Positions 1 through 6,309 of a DNA stretch of 10,462 bases are shown piece by piece. The stretch's first letter is position 1; every line of letters starts with the position of its first letter. The DNA is from an uncultured Sutterella sp. (lineage in GTDB: Bacteria; Pseudomonadota; Gammaproteobacteria; Burkholderiales; Burkholderiaceae_F). The position numbers and the translations under genes are program-made. The notes under the pieces are model-generated. The model was not told the DNA's origin, did not search any database, and saw only the letters and a program-made list of their open reading frames with translations. The stretch covers positions 1-10,462 of the forward strand of contig CAJJMF010000083.1 in assembly GCA_905192805.1 (NCBI GenBank). Direction: 5' to 3'.

Positions 1-768
1 CTTTTCTTGGACCGAAGCGGTCTTTTCCGCGACTTTCTGCTCGAGGTTATCGTAGGAGTCTTCGAGACGCTCAGCCATTAAGTTAAAGCCTTGCGCAATT
101 TGGCCAATTTCGTCTTCCCCACAGTTCGGTACACGAGCGCTCAAATCCCCTGCACTCAAACGGTGAATCGCTTGCCCTAAGCTGTCGACTGGGCGAATCA
201 CCCAGCGTAGCAATAAGTACATGATGACAAAAAGCGAGCAGATGGCCATGATGATGAGCAAAATCTGCAAATAGCGTAACTGCCACAGATAGTAGCTACG
301 GTCATGCTCAACGGCACGGGTGAGTTCTGAGAGTTGCTCCACTAAACGTTCCGTCTCGTCGAGTTTGACCATCTGACGCTGTTCACGTGCCGCCTTTACT
401 TGAGGCAATAAGTGGTCAAACCACAAAATTCCAACGTTTTCCAGCTCCCCTTGAATCTTGTCGGTCGCAGGCAACATCAAAGGTTTCCAAGGATCACCTT
501 CTTTGAGTAGCGTTAAAGATTTATTGAAGCGCTCAATTTCTTCGAGCAGGATTTTCTCATCGTATTGCGGCTGAGAGAACGTGGCTACACGGAAGGTGTG
601 GTAGCGCATGTTATAGATTGTCTTCGTGGCCGACGAGGTGGCTTCCAGCTGCCAGTTAAGAAGCATGGTATAGCCAACTAATACGGAAATGAAGCTCACC
701 CAAACAAACGTCAACAGCAGTAAACGTGCTGACAGACTTTTGAGGTAGCGAACAATGGATTCTTTCAT
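1..768 (-). CDS. narX: NarX/NarQ-like nitrate sensor histidine kinase, N-terminal part (cut by window edge)
   Basis: Partial gene: 256 codons are visible from the ATG at 768 to the left edge, with no stop, so the kinase core lies outside. The protein has a short cytoplasmic start, a first membrane helix at about residues 17-36, a periplasmic helical domain (about 37-165), a second membrane helix (about 167-187) and a HAMP domain (about 188-240; RPVDSL, then DEIGQIAQGFNLMAERL). It then enters a coiled coil (YDNLEQKVAEKTASVQEK) that matches the linker typical of betaproteobacterial NarX proteins. Family knowledge: such kinases sense nitrate or nitrite in the periplasm and phosphorylate a NarL-type regulator. 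The P-box region (about residues 48-60) is degenerate. The ATG at 768 is the only possible ATG after the in-frame stop at 784-786; its Shine-Dalgarno is weak. It could instead be NarQ or another sensor of this architecture, because the catalytic domain is not visible. Confidence 0.75.
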   Translation of the reverse strand, partial: MKESIVRYLKSLSARLLLLTFVWVSFISVLVGYTMLLNWQLEATSSATKTIYNMRYHTFRVATFSQPQYDEKILLEEIERFNKSLTLLKEGDPWKPLMLPATDKIQGELENVGILWFDHLLPQVKAAREQRQMVKLDETERLVEQLSELTRAVEHDRSYYLWQLRYLQILLIIMAICSLFVIMYLLLRWVIRPVDSLGQAIHRLSAGDLSARVPNCGEDEIGQIAQGFNLMAERLEDSYDNLEQKVAEKTASVQEK

Positions 769-849
769 GGATGGTTGATGTCTCTAGGGTTTGGGGAATG
801 TCGTACGCAGTGCGTAGGCTCAACCTCTCAGGCACTGAGTCATGTGTTT

Positions 850-881
850 GGCGGATAGTTTACCCGAGCAACCTATCCGCC
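850..881 (-). terminator. Hairpin downstream of parC, possible terminator
   Basis: Perfect 9-bp inverted repeat (arms 850-858 and 873-881, GGCGGATAG/CTATCCGCC, 14-nt loop), starting 14 nt after the parC stop codon. No T-run follows on the minus strand, so it is not a classical intrinsic terminator. It may be a 3'-end stabilising or Rho-assisted structure between parC and the sensor kinase. The rest of the 769-894 gap shows no other clear signal, and I could not pick a convincing promoter for the sensor kinase. Confidence 0.5.
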
Positions 882-894
882 TCAAGTTTGATTT

Positions 895-3561
895 TTATAA
901 GAGTTTAGGATTTTGATCCTCAATGTCGATCACAAGCGAACTATCCGTACTTGGCTGGGTATCGGCGAGCGCTAGCATGCGTGTCACTTTGAAGGAAAGT
1001 CCCACAAAACGGCCCTTACGCGCACGGTGCATCACGAAGTCCGCGAGGCTCTTCTCGCTAATCTTGAGTTCACGCGCTTTTCCACCGCGTCCAGTACCCT
1101 GCAAGATGAGCCCTTCCAAAGACACCGGTGTCACCGCGAGTAGCGATTCACCCGCTTCGAGTTTCATCAAGCTGACCCCCATACCACCGTTAGGCAGTTC
1201 ACGGAGCTCTTCGATCGGGTAAACCAATAGGCGGCCTTCGGCTGAAAGGCAAGCACAGTGATTCTTCTGGTCATCAAAACGCATCGGTGCTAAGAGTTTC
1301 GCTCCTTCGTTGACCTTCACAAAGGCCTTACCTAGACGCTGGGTACTGCGAATATCCTTAATGCGACACGTTAACCCATAGCCATCCGTGGTGCCCATCA
1401 AGAGACGATCCTCATCGGCCCCAACGATGATGCCAGCAAAGTCACTCGACGCGCGATCCACTTCAATAAAGGCATTAATGGGGAGCCCTTCGCCACGACC
1501 GTTGGGAAGCGCAGAGACCTTGATACTGTAGACGCGCCCTTCGGTCGAAATAAAGTGCACATCGTCAACACTACGGCATTCAAGCGCGACATCGAGCTCA
1601 TCCCCCACCTTAAAGCTCATTAACGAGCAATCGTGACCATGGCCTTTACGGACCTGGATAAAGCCCTTCTTCGAAATCACCACGGTCACGGGCTCGTCGA
1701 GCACCTTTTGTTCGTTCACCACGGTTTCGGCTTCCTTCACCAGGGTGCGACGATCGTCACCATACTGCTGCGCCGCCGCATTGATCTCTTTCACCAACGC
1801 ACGACGTAACACGTTGTCACTGCTTAACAAACGTTCGAGGCCATTTTTCTCGCGTTCGAGTTCCGCCAATTCGCGTTCAATCGCAATGGCTGCCAACTTC
1901 GCTAACTGACGTAAGCGGATTTCTAAGATGTCTTCGGCCTGACGATCCGTCAACTGGAATTCCGCCATCAACACCGCTTTGGGCTCATCCTCTTCGCGAA
2001 TGATTTGAATCACACGATCCAAATTTAATAGAGCAATCGTACGGCCTTCGAGCACATGCATCCGATCGAGGACTTTTTCTAAGCGAGCCTGACTACGGCG
2101 ACGCACCACTTCGGTTCGGAATGCCACCCATTCTTGCAAAATCGCCAGCAGGGACTTCTGCTGAGGCTTGCCGTCAATACCGATCATGACCATGTTGACC
2201 GATACGTTACTCTCGAGCGAAGTTTGCGAGAGCAGCGCACGCACGAGCTCATCGCGATCCGTCGTACGGGTTTTGGGTTCAAAGACCAAACGCACGGGCG
2301 TCCCGCTACCCGACTCATCGCGAGCGCGGTCAAGCAACGCTAACATCGCCGTTTTGGCTTGTTGTTGCTGGGCTGTGAGCGTTTTCTTCTTAGCACGCAC
2401 TTTCGGATTCGTGATCGACTCGATCTGATTCAAAATGGCAGCCGTACTCGTATCCGGGGGTAATTCATCCACCACCAACTGCCATTGACCACGTGCCAGT
2501 TCCTCAAAGTGATAACGGGCTCGGACACGAATTTTTCCACGCCCCGTACGGTAAACATCACGCAAAGTTGCTGCATTACTAATAATTTGCGCCCCACACG
2601 GGAAGTCCGGCGCTGGCATCAGCGCAAGTATCTCGTCGAGAGTCGCTTCCGGGTGATCAATTAAATATTCACACGCCGCGGCAACTTCACGTAAATTATG
2701 CGATGGGATTTCGGTCGCCATCCCCACGGCAATCCCAGAGGCCCCATTGAGGAGCACAAACGGTAATTTTGCCGGTAGTGCAACAGGTTCTTGGAAATTT
2801 CCATCGTAGTTGGGAACAAAGTCCACCGCACCGGTGTCGACTTCTTCCAAAAGCAATTCGGCAATGGGCATCAGGCGCGCTTCGGTGTAACGCATCGCAG
2901 CCTGCGAATCGCCATCACGGCTCCCAAAGTTCCCCTTCCCATCGACTAAGGGATAGCGCATAGAAAAATCTTGTGCCATACGCACCATGGCGTCGTAAAC
3001 GGACTGGTCACCGTGCGGATGGTACTTACCGAGCACATCCCCGACCACACGTGCGGACTTCACCACTTTATTGCCGGCCTTCAAACCCATACGGTCCATG
3101 TCGATCAAAATACGACGTTGGACGGGCTTTTGTCCATCCGAAACTTCCGGTAACGCGCGGCTTTTCACCACACTCATGGCGTACTCTAAATAGGCACGGC
3201 TTGCGTATCGTGCTAAGGTGAGCGCCCCCTCTTCCTCGAGGTTACCTTCCATAATGGAGGCGATCGTTTCGGGATGCTTGAGACTTGCCGACTCGTCTTC
3301 AGAGGCTTCTGTGTTATCGATGGCCTCGTCCTCACGGTCCGAGCCCTCGATGTCCGTCTCCCTATCGTCTTCAAGCGCCTCAAGGTCTTCGCTGACGTCG
3401 TCGACGTCCTCACGAACGACACCCACTTCCTCGGTGGTAGTGTCCGCTAAAGGACCCTCGGCTTCGCCCTCGTCAGTCGCCGCTTGCTCTAATAAGTCCT
3501 CGTCACTAAAGAGTGCACCAAGACTACCCTGTTCAGGATTGGTATTGGATTTCTTCGCCAT
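895..3561 (-). CDS. parC: DNA topoisomerase IV subunit A (ParC)
   Basis: ParC is the DNA-cutting subunit of topoisomerase IV (ParC2ParE2), which decatenates daughter chromosomes in the cytoplasm. After a non-conserved N-terminal extension (residues 1 to about 110), the DNA-gate domain begins (RYASRAYLEYAMSVV, then DGQKPVQRRIL at 142-152). The catalytic tyrosine is Y225 in AAMRYTEARL. The quinolone region is GKYHPHGDQSVYDAMV (178-193): the usual Ser80 position (E. coli numbering) is Q186 and Glu84 is D190. A coiled-coil tower and the YGDDRRTLV segment precede a C-terminal beta-pinwheel domain. The length of 888 aa exceeds the roughly 750-780 usual in proteobacteria because of the extension, of which about 33 of residues 19-92 are Asp/Glu. 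The ATG is supported by AAGGACG seven bases upstream. It is the second gene of an operon with parE. GyrA is excluded by the parE linkage and the ParC-like motifs. Confidence 0.95.
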   Translation of the reverse strand: MAKKSNTNPEQGSLGALFSDEDLLEQAATDEGEAEGPLADTTTEEVGVVREDVDDVSEDLEALEDDRETDIEGSDREDEAIDNTEASEDESASLKHPETIASIMEGNLEEEGALTLARYASRAYLEYAMSVVKSRALPEVSDGQKPVQRRILIDMDRMGLKAGNKVVKSARVVGDVLGKYHPHGDQSVYDAMVRMAQDFSMRYPLVDGKGNFGSRDGDSQAAMRYTEARLMPIAELLLEEVDTGAVDFVPNYDGNFQEPVALPAKLPFVLLNGASGIAVGMATEIPSHNLREVAAACEYLIDHPEATLDEILALMPAPDFPCGAQIISNAATLRDVYRTGRGKIRVRARYHFEELARGQWQLVVDELPPDTSTAAILNQIESITNPKVRAKKKTLTAQQQQAKTAMLALLDRARDESGSGTPVRLVFEPKTRTTDRDELVRALLSQTSLESNVSVNMVMIGIDGKPQQKSLLAILQEWVAFRTEVVRRRSQARLEKVLDRMHVLEGRTIALLNLDRVIQIIREEDEPKAVLMAEFQLTDRQAEDILEIRLRQLAKLAAIAIERELAELEREKNGLERLLSSDNVLRRALVKEINAAAQQYGDDRRTLVKEAETVVNEQKVLDEPVTVVISKKGFIQVRKGHGHDCSLMSFKVGDELDVALECRSVDDVHFISTEGRVYSIKVSALPNGRGEGLPINAFIEVDRASSDFAGIIVGADEDRLLMGTTDGYGLTCRIKDIRSTQRLGKAFVKVNEGAKLLAPMRFDDQKNHCACLSAEGRLLVYPIEELRELPNGGMGVSLMKLEAGESLLAVTPVSLEGLILQGTGRGGKARELKISEKSLADFVMHRARKGRFVGLSFKVTRMLALADTQPSTDSSLVIDIEDQNPKLL

Positions 3562-3567
3562 GGTTCA

Positions 3568-3574
3568 CGTCCTT
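3568..3574 (-). promoter_or_regulatory. parC Shine-Dalgarno overlapping the parE stop codon
   Basis: On the minus strand AAGGACG lies 6 nt before the parC ATG (3559-3561) and overlaps the parE TAA (3573-3575). The strong site supports the long ParC form that includes the acidic extension, over the internal Met104. The overlap suggests translational coupling of the two subunits. Confidence 0.7.
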
Positions 3575-5552
3575 ATACATCGGTCTCAACACTGTCGCCA
3601 TAGGTTTCCATCCAACGACGACGATCGTTGGCTTCATTACCACCCATGAGTAAATTCATGACTTCTTTGGTCACGGCCTCAGTCACCCCGCCTAAGGCCA
3701 CTGGTAAGAGGCGACGGGTATCGGGATGAAGCGTGGTTTCGGCCAACTGGTCGGCGTCCATTTCACCGAGCCCTTTGAAGCGCGAAATCGAGATTTGTTC
3801 GTTGCTAAAGCCTTCTTTGCGTAGCGCGTCGAGCGTACGTTGCAATTCACGTTCATCCAAACAATAGAGTTTGCGTTCGGGTTTGCGAGCACGTTTGGGA
3901 ACGTCCACACGGAATAATGGTGGCATCGCCACATAAACATGTCCCAATTCGATTAGCTTCGGGAAGTGACGGTAAAAGAGCGTCAACAGGAGCACTTGAA
4001 TATGACTGCCGTCCACGTCTGCGTCGGAAAGGATACAGATTTTTCCGTAACGCAATCCCTTTAAATCCGGATCGCTACTCTCGTGATGGGGATCCACCCC
4101 TATGGCCACTGCAATATCGTGGATCGTATCGGAGCGAAAGAGTTCACCCGAGTCCACCTCCCAAGTGTTGAGAATCTTGCCACGCAATGGCAACACCGCT
4201 TGGAATTCTTTATCACGCCCTTTTTTGGCCGAACCACCGGCCGAGTCCCCTTCCACAATGAAGAGTTCATTGCGGGAAATATCATCGGTTTCGCAATCGG
4301 TTAATTTGCCTGGGAGGACCGCTACGGTCGACGATTTTTTCTTTTCATACTTTGCGGATTGGCGTTGACGGGCCTGTGCCTGCGCAATGATCAAATCGGC
4401 GAGCTTTTTCCCTTCTTCGATATGATCATTGAGCCAGAATTCAAACTGGGGACGCACAAAGCTACTCACGAGTTTCATCGCATCACGGCTCGTGAGTTTT
4501 TCTTTGGTTTGCCCTTGAAATTGTGGATCAATCGATTTGGTCGAAAGCACAAAACTGGCACGCGAAAAGACGTCTTCGGCGAGCACTTTGACATTTTTGG
4601 TCTGCAAGCTGTGCGCCTGCATAAAGCTCATCATCGCCTGAAAGAGCCCATCCTTAAGGCCTGCCTCATGCGTACCCCCTTGGGGCGTGGGAATCAAATT
4701 CACATAACTTTCGCGCTCAAGCCCCCCTTCCGCAGTCCAAAGGACCACCCAACTGGCGCCTTCACCGACCGCAAATCCTTCCGTCGATTCATCCGCGTAA
4801 CCCGACGCTTCAAAAGGAGTGATCAAGGGTTCGCCGGAAATTTCGGACAATAAATATTCACGTAGTCCACCCTCGTATTTCCAGCGCTGGGTGTTCCCGG
4901 TTTCTTCATTGGTGTAGCTCACCTCGCAGCCTGGCAATAAGACCGCTTTGGAGCGAAGTAGTCGTAAGAGGGCTGCTTCAGGAATCGTGGGACTATCAAA
5001 GTATTTGGGATTCGGAAGCGCACGGACACAGGTCCCCGTCTTGGTCTTTCCTCGCTTGGAAGGCTGAAGAAGTAATTCGGAACTTACCTCACCATCGTGA
5101 AAGTGCAAAGTCGCTTCTTGACCTTCTCGCCACACCGTTACCGTCAAAGCGCTGGAAAGGGCATTCGTCACCGACACCCCGACCCCATGTAACCCCCCGG
5201 CAAACGAGTACGGGCCTGAGCCTTCTTTCTTGGCAAATTTACCCCCCGCGTGCAACTGCGTAAAGACCAATTCCACGACAGGAATACCTTCTTCAGGATG
5301 TAAACCAAATGGGATACCACGACCATCGTCCTCGACGCTAATCGATCCATCACTATGCTTGGTAACCGAAATCTTGCTCCCAAACCCAGCTAAGACTTCG
5401 TCGCTGGCATTATCAATAACTTCCTGAATAATGTGCAGAGGGTTATCGGTAAGGGTATACATCCCTGGGCGTTGTTTAACGGGTTCTAAGCCTTTTAAAA
5501 TGCGAATGGAATTCTCGCCGTAATCCTCTTTCATCCCATTTTTAGTGGTCAT
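3573..5552 (-). CDS. parE: DNA topoisomerase IV subunit B (ParE)
   Basis: ParE is the ATPase subunit of topoisomerase IV. The GHKL ATPase domain has the catalytic glutamate E44 and Mg-binding N48 in EVIDNASDE, the DDGRGIP loop at 75-81 and the ATP-lid GGLHGVGVSVTN at 119-130. The transducer domain carries the QTK loop (348-350). The Toprim domain has E434 in FIVEGDSAGG, PLRGKILNTWEV at 455-466 and the acidic triad D510/D512/D514 in SDADVDGSHI. RFKGLGEMDADQL (591-603) and RRRWMETYGD (645-653) close the protein. At 659 aa, without the large insert of gammaproteobacterial GyrB and with the PLRGKILNTWEV signature, it is ParE, not GyrB. The start is supported by an AGGAT site about 5 nt upstream. 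It is first in the parE-parC operon, with an 11-nt gap to parC. All key residues are present and it appears intact. Confidence 0.96.
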   Translation of the reverse strand: MTTKNGMKEDYGENSIRILKGLEPVKQRPGMYTLTDNPLHIIQEVIDNASDEVLAGFGSKISVTKHSDGSISVEDDGRGIPFGLHPEEGIPVVELVFTQLHAGGKFAKKEGSGPYSFAGGLHGVGVSVTNALSSALTVTVWREGQEATLHFHDGEVSSELLLQPSKRGKTKTGTCVRALPNPKYFDSPTIPEAALLRLLRSKAVLLPGCEVSYTNEETGNTQRWKYEGGLREYLLSEISGEPLITPFEASGYADESTEGFAVGEGASWVVLWTAEGGLERESYVNLIPTPQGGTHEAGLKDGLFQAMMSFMQAHSLQTKNVKVLAEDVFSRASFVLSTKSIDPQFQGQTKEKLTSRDAMKLVSSFVRPQFEFWLNDHIEEGKKLADLIIAQAQARQRQSAKYEKKKSSTVAVLPGKLTDCETDDISRNELFIVEGDSAGGSAKKGRDKEFQAVLPLRGKILNTWEVDSGELFRSDTIHDIAVAIGVDPHHESSDPDLKGLRYGKICILSDADVDGSHIQVLLLTLFYRHFPKLIELGHVYVAMPPLFRVDVPKRARKPERKLYCLDERELQRTLDALRKEGFSNEQISISRFKGLGEMDADQLAETTLHPDTRRLLPVALGGVTEAVTKEVMNLLMGGNEANDRRRWMETYGDSVETDV

Positions 5553-5572
5553 AATATCCTGCTTTCATTAAG

Positions 5573-5584
5573 GTACGATCGTAC
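5573..5584. promoter_or_regulatory. 12-bp perfect palindrome next to the predicted parE transcription start
   Basis: GTACGATCGTAC is a perfect palindrome directly downstream of the predicted parE start point (about 5585). Its place suits an operator or the base of a leader structure. It is short, so chance is possible, and no known regulator is recognised. Confidence 0.35.
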
Positions 5585-5591
5585 GCCATGA

Positions 5592-5600
5592 ATTGTAGCA
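5592..5600 (-). promoter_or_regulatory. Extended -10 promoter of parE-parC
   Basis: On the minus strand TGC-TACAAT forms a good sigma70 extended -10 element (TACAAT at 5592-5597, TG at 5599-5600). It is about 40 nt before the parE ATG, with a start point near 5585. No good -35 lies at 16-18 nt; TTAACG at 5617-5622 has a 19-nt spacer. Extended -10 promoters tolerate a poor -35. Confidence 0.5.
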
Positions 5601-5628
5601 AATGCAGAACCGACCGCGTTAAAAAGAC

Positions 5629-5652
5629 GATTGTGAAGATCAAATCACGATC
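5629..5652. repeat. Inverted repeat upstream of the parE promoter, possible operator
   Basis: GATTGTGA (5629-5636), 8 nt, TCACGATC (5645-5652): arms match at 7 of 8 positions. It is centred about 55 bp upstream of the predicted parE start point, where activators often bind. The GTGA-N8-TCAC spacing is not the N6 of a CRP site, and the regulator is unknown. Confidence 0.35.
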
Positions 5653-5681
5653 TTTAAAAAAACAAACTCTCCTCGATGGAT

Positions 5682-5790
5682 GGGTAGGAGTCTCCTCAAT
5701 GGGCTAACCACTCAAACCAAGCGATAACGCCTAAACTAATCCTTAAGTCTAAACCTCCTTTTCCCCTATAGGGTAGGAGCCAATTCTCCT
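5682..5790. repeat. Two related GGGTAGGAG...TCTCCT motifs in the divergent intergenic region
   Basis: GGGTAGGAG is followed directly by TCTCCT at 5682-5696, and by TCTCCT after a 5-nt insert at 5771-5790. Each copy contains the inverted arms AGGAG/CTCCT. The second copy sits about 45-65 bp upstream of the predicted start of the small plus-strand gene. They could be regulator half-sites or small hairpins. The rest of 5553-5834 has no supportable gene. Confidence 0.3.
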
Positions 5791-5799
5791 CTTGGCGTG

Positions 5800-5828
5800 T
5801 TGTCAAGTGCCTTGGTCACGCTTAAAAT
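5800..5828 (+). promoter_or_regulatory. Sigma70-type promoter reading toward the small membrane ORF
   Basis: TTGTCA (5800-5805), an exact 17-nt spacer, and TAAAAT (5823-5828). This is the best -35/-10 pair in the window by eye. The expected start point is 7 nt past the -10, at about 5835, which is the A of the ATG of the downstream ORF. The transcript would then be leaderless for that start. Confidence 0.6.
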
Positions 5829-5834
5829 TAACGG

Positions 5835-6083
5835 ATGCGTGTAATACTGCCTTATTGGATTTTCCCTGTCGCTATGCACAATCTTATTCCTTGGCTCTCC
5901 GTTGTTTATGTCCTCGGTGCCGTGATTACCTTTCTCACGGGCTCGAGCACGCACTACGAAGTCTCGCAACTCACGAGCCTCGTGGATACAACGCAGCGCG
6001 TTATGTCGGCTTTGATTTGGCCCTTTTATTGGCCCATCCGCCTGAGCTGGGTGGCCACGCACGGCTCCCTCTCCGCGGTCTAG
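5835..6083 (+). CDS. Small hypothetical membrane protein (82 aa)
   Basis: I do not recognise a family. The protein has one clear membrane segment at about residues 17-36 (LIPWLSVVYVLGAVITFLTG), a polar stretch (about 37-56) and a second aromatic, hydrophobic segment (about 57-73, VMSALIWPFYWPIRLSW) followed by a short polar tail. Together this suggests a two-helix or membrane-hairpin inner-membrane protein. Support for a real gene: a strong promoter (5800-5828) immediately in front, composition like a membrane protein, and a perfect 8-bp hairpin starting 10 nt after the TAG stop. The start is uncertain. The ATG at 5835 has no Shine-Dalgarno and coincides with the predicted transcription start; an internal ATG at 5874 (Met14, giving 69 aa) also lacks a clear site. 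It stands alone, divergent from parE. A non-coding transcript is the main alternative. Confidence 0.55.
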   Translation: MRVILPYWIFPVAMHNLIPWLSVVYVLGAVITFLTGSSTHYEVSQLTSLVDTTQRVMSALIWPFYWPIRLSWVATHGSLSAV

Positions 6084-6093
6084 TGCCTAGGAA

Positions 6094-6123
6094 ACCTCTC
6101 CACTGCGTTTCGGAAGGAGAGGT
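6094..6123 (+). terminator. Hairpin after the small membrane ORF, possible terminator
   Basis: Perfect 8-bp stem ACCTCTCC/GGAGAGGT (arms 6094-6101 and 6116-6123, 14-nt loop). A T5 run appears only at 6140-6144, too far for a textbook intrinsic terminator. It may be a weak terminator or 3' protective structure. I see nothing else between it and the kinase promoter at 6260. Confidence 0.4.
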
Positions 6124-6259
6124 CGTGGCGCGTACCTACTTTTTGCTCCTCCTCGTTGCCCCACGCCATTTCCTTCTCGCCCACCAAGAGGCAACTTTAT
6201 TCCCGAGAAACTTCGCTTCGGCTTGGCGTTTTACCCACTCCCGTGGGCGAGTCTGAATT

Positions 6260-6268
6260 TGCTACACT
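6260..6268 (+). promoter_or_regulatory. Extended -10 promoter of the FGGY kinase
   Basis: TGC-TACACT (TACACT at 6263-6268) is an extended -10 element with a predicted start near 6275 and a leader of about 35 nt. No credible -35 is seen at 16-18 nt. It shares the 10-mer ATTTGCTACA with the parE promoter. No operator or riboswitch is evident in the short leader. Confidence 0.45.
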
Positions 6269-6297
6269 ATAGGCTCTATTACCTACCCAACCTAACT

Positions 6298-6303
6298 GAG
6301 GAG
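6298..6303 (+). promoter_or_regulatory. Shine-Dalgarno fixing the kinase start at 6310
   Basis: GAGGAG ends 6 nt before the ATG at 6310. An in-frame ATG at 6223 would add 29 residues but lacks such a site and lies upstream of the predicted promoter. The conserved kinase fold also begins right after Met at 6310. Confidence 0.8.
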
Positions 6304-6309
6304 CTCCGC

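Noticed and set aside
805..817. Small inverted repeat TACGC-agt-GCGTA before the sensor kinase
   Set aside because: Only 5-bp arms, no matching known operator, likely chance.
3218..3649. Ser-rich 143-codon plus-strand ORF opposite the parC start
   Set aside because: It is the antisense shadow of the acidic ParC extension (GAG/GAC codons read in reverse as Ser/Leu), spans the parC-parE junction and has no start signals.
4359..4853. 164-codon plus-strand ORF inside parE
   Set aside because: Antisense to the conserved ParE transducer and Toprim-proximal region, with basic, low-plausibility composition.
5631..5649. CRP- or FNR-like site upstream of parE
   Set aside because: TGTGA and TCAC are 8 nt apart rather than 6, and the TTGTG/ATCAA pair has a wrong spacer for FNR.
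5654..5696. Minus-strand hairpin with T-run (CTCCT/AGGAG then TTTGTTTTTTT)
   Set aside because: The stem is only 5 bp with a long loop, and no gene upstream on that strand needs it.
5766..6062. 98-codon minus-strand ORF opposite the small membrane ORF
   Set aside because: No Shine-Dalgarno or promoter seen, and the composition is that of an antisense shadow.
5792..6256. 154-codon plus-strand ORF overlapping the small membrane ORF
   Set aside because: Rich in Cys, Arg and His with no domain-like pattern; its start overlaps the promoter, and it runs through the hairpin at 6094-6123.
6223..6309. N-terminal extension of the kinase from the ATG at 6223
   Set aside because: It crosses the predicted promoter, lacks a ribosome site and precedes the conserved fold; the ATG at 6310 has GAGGAG at proper spacing.
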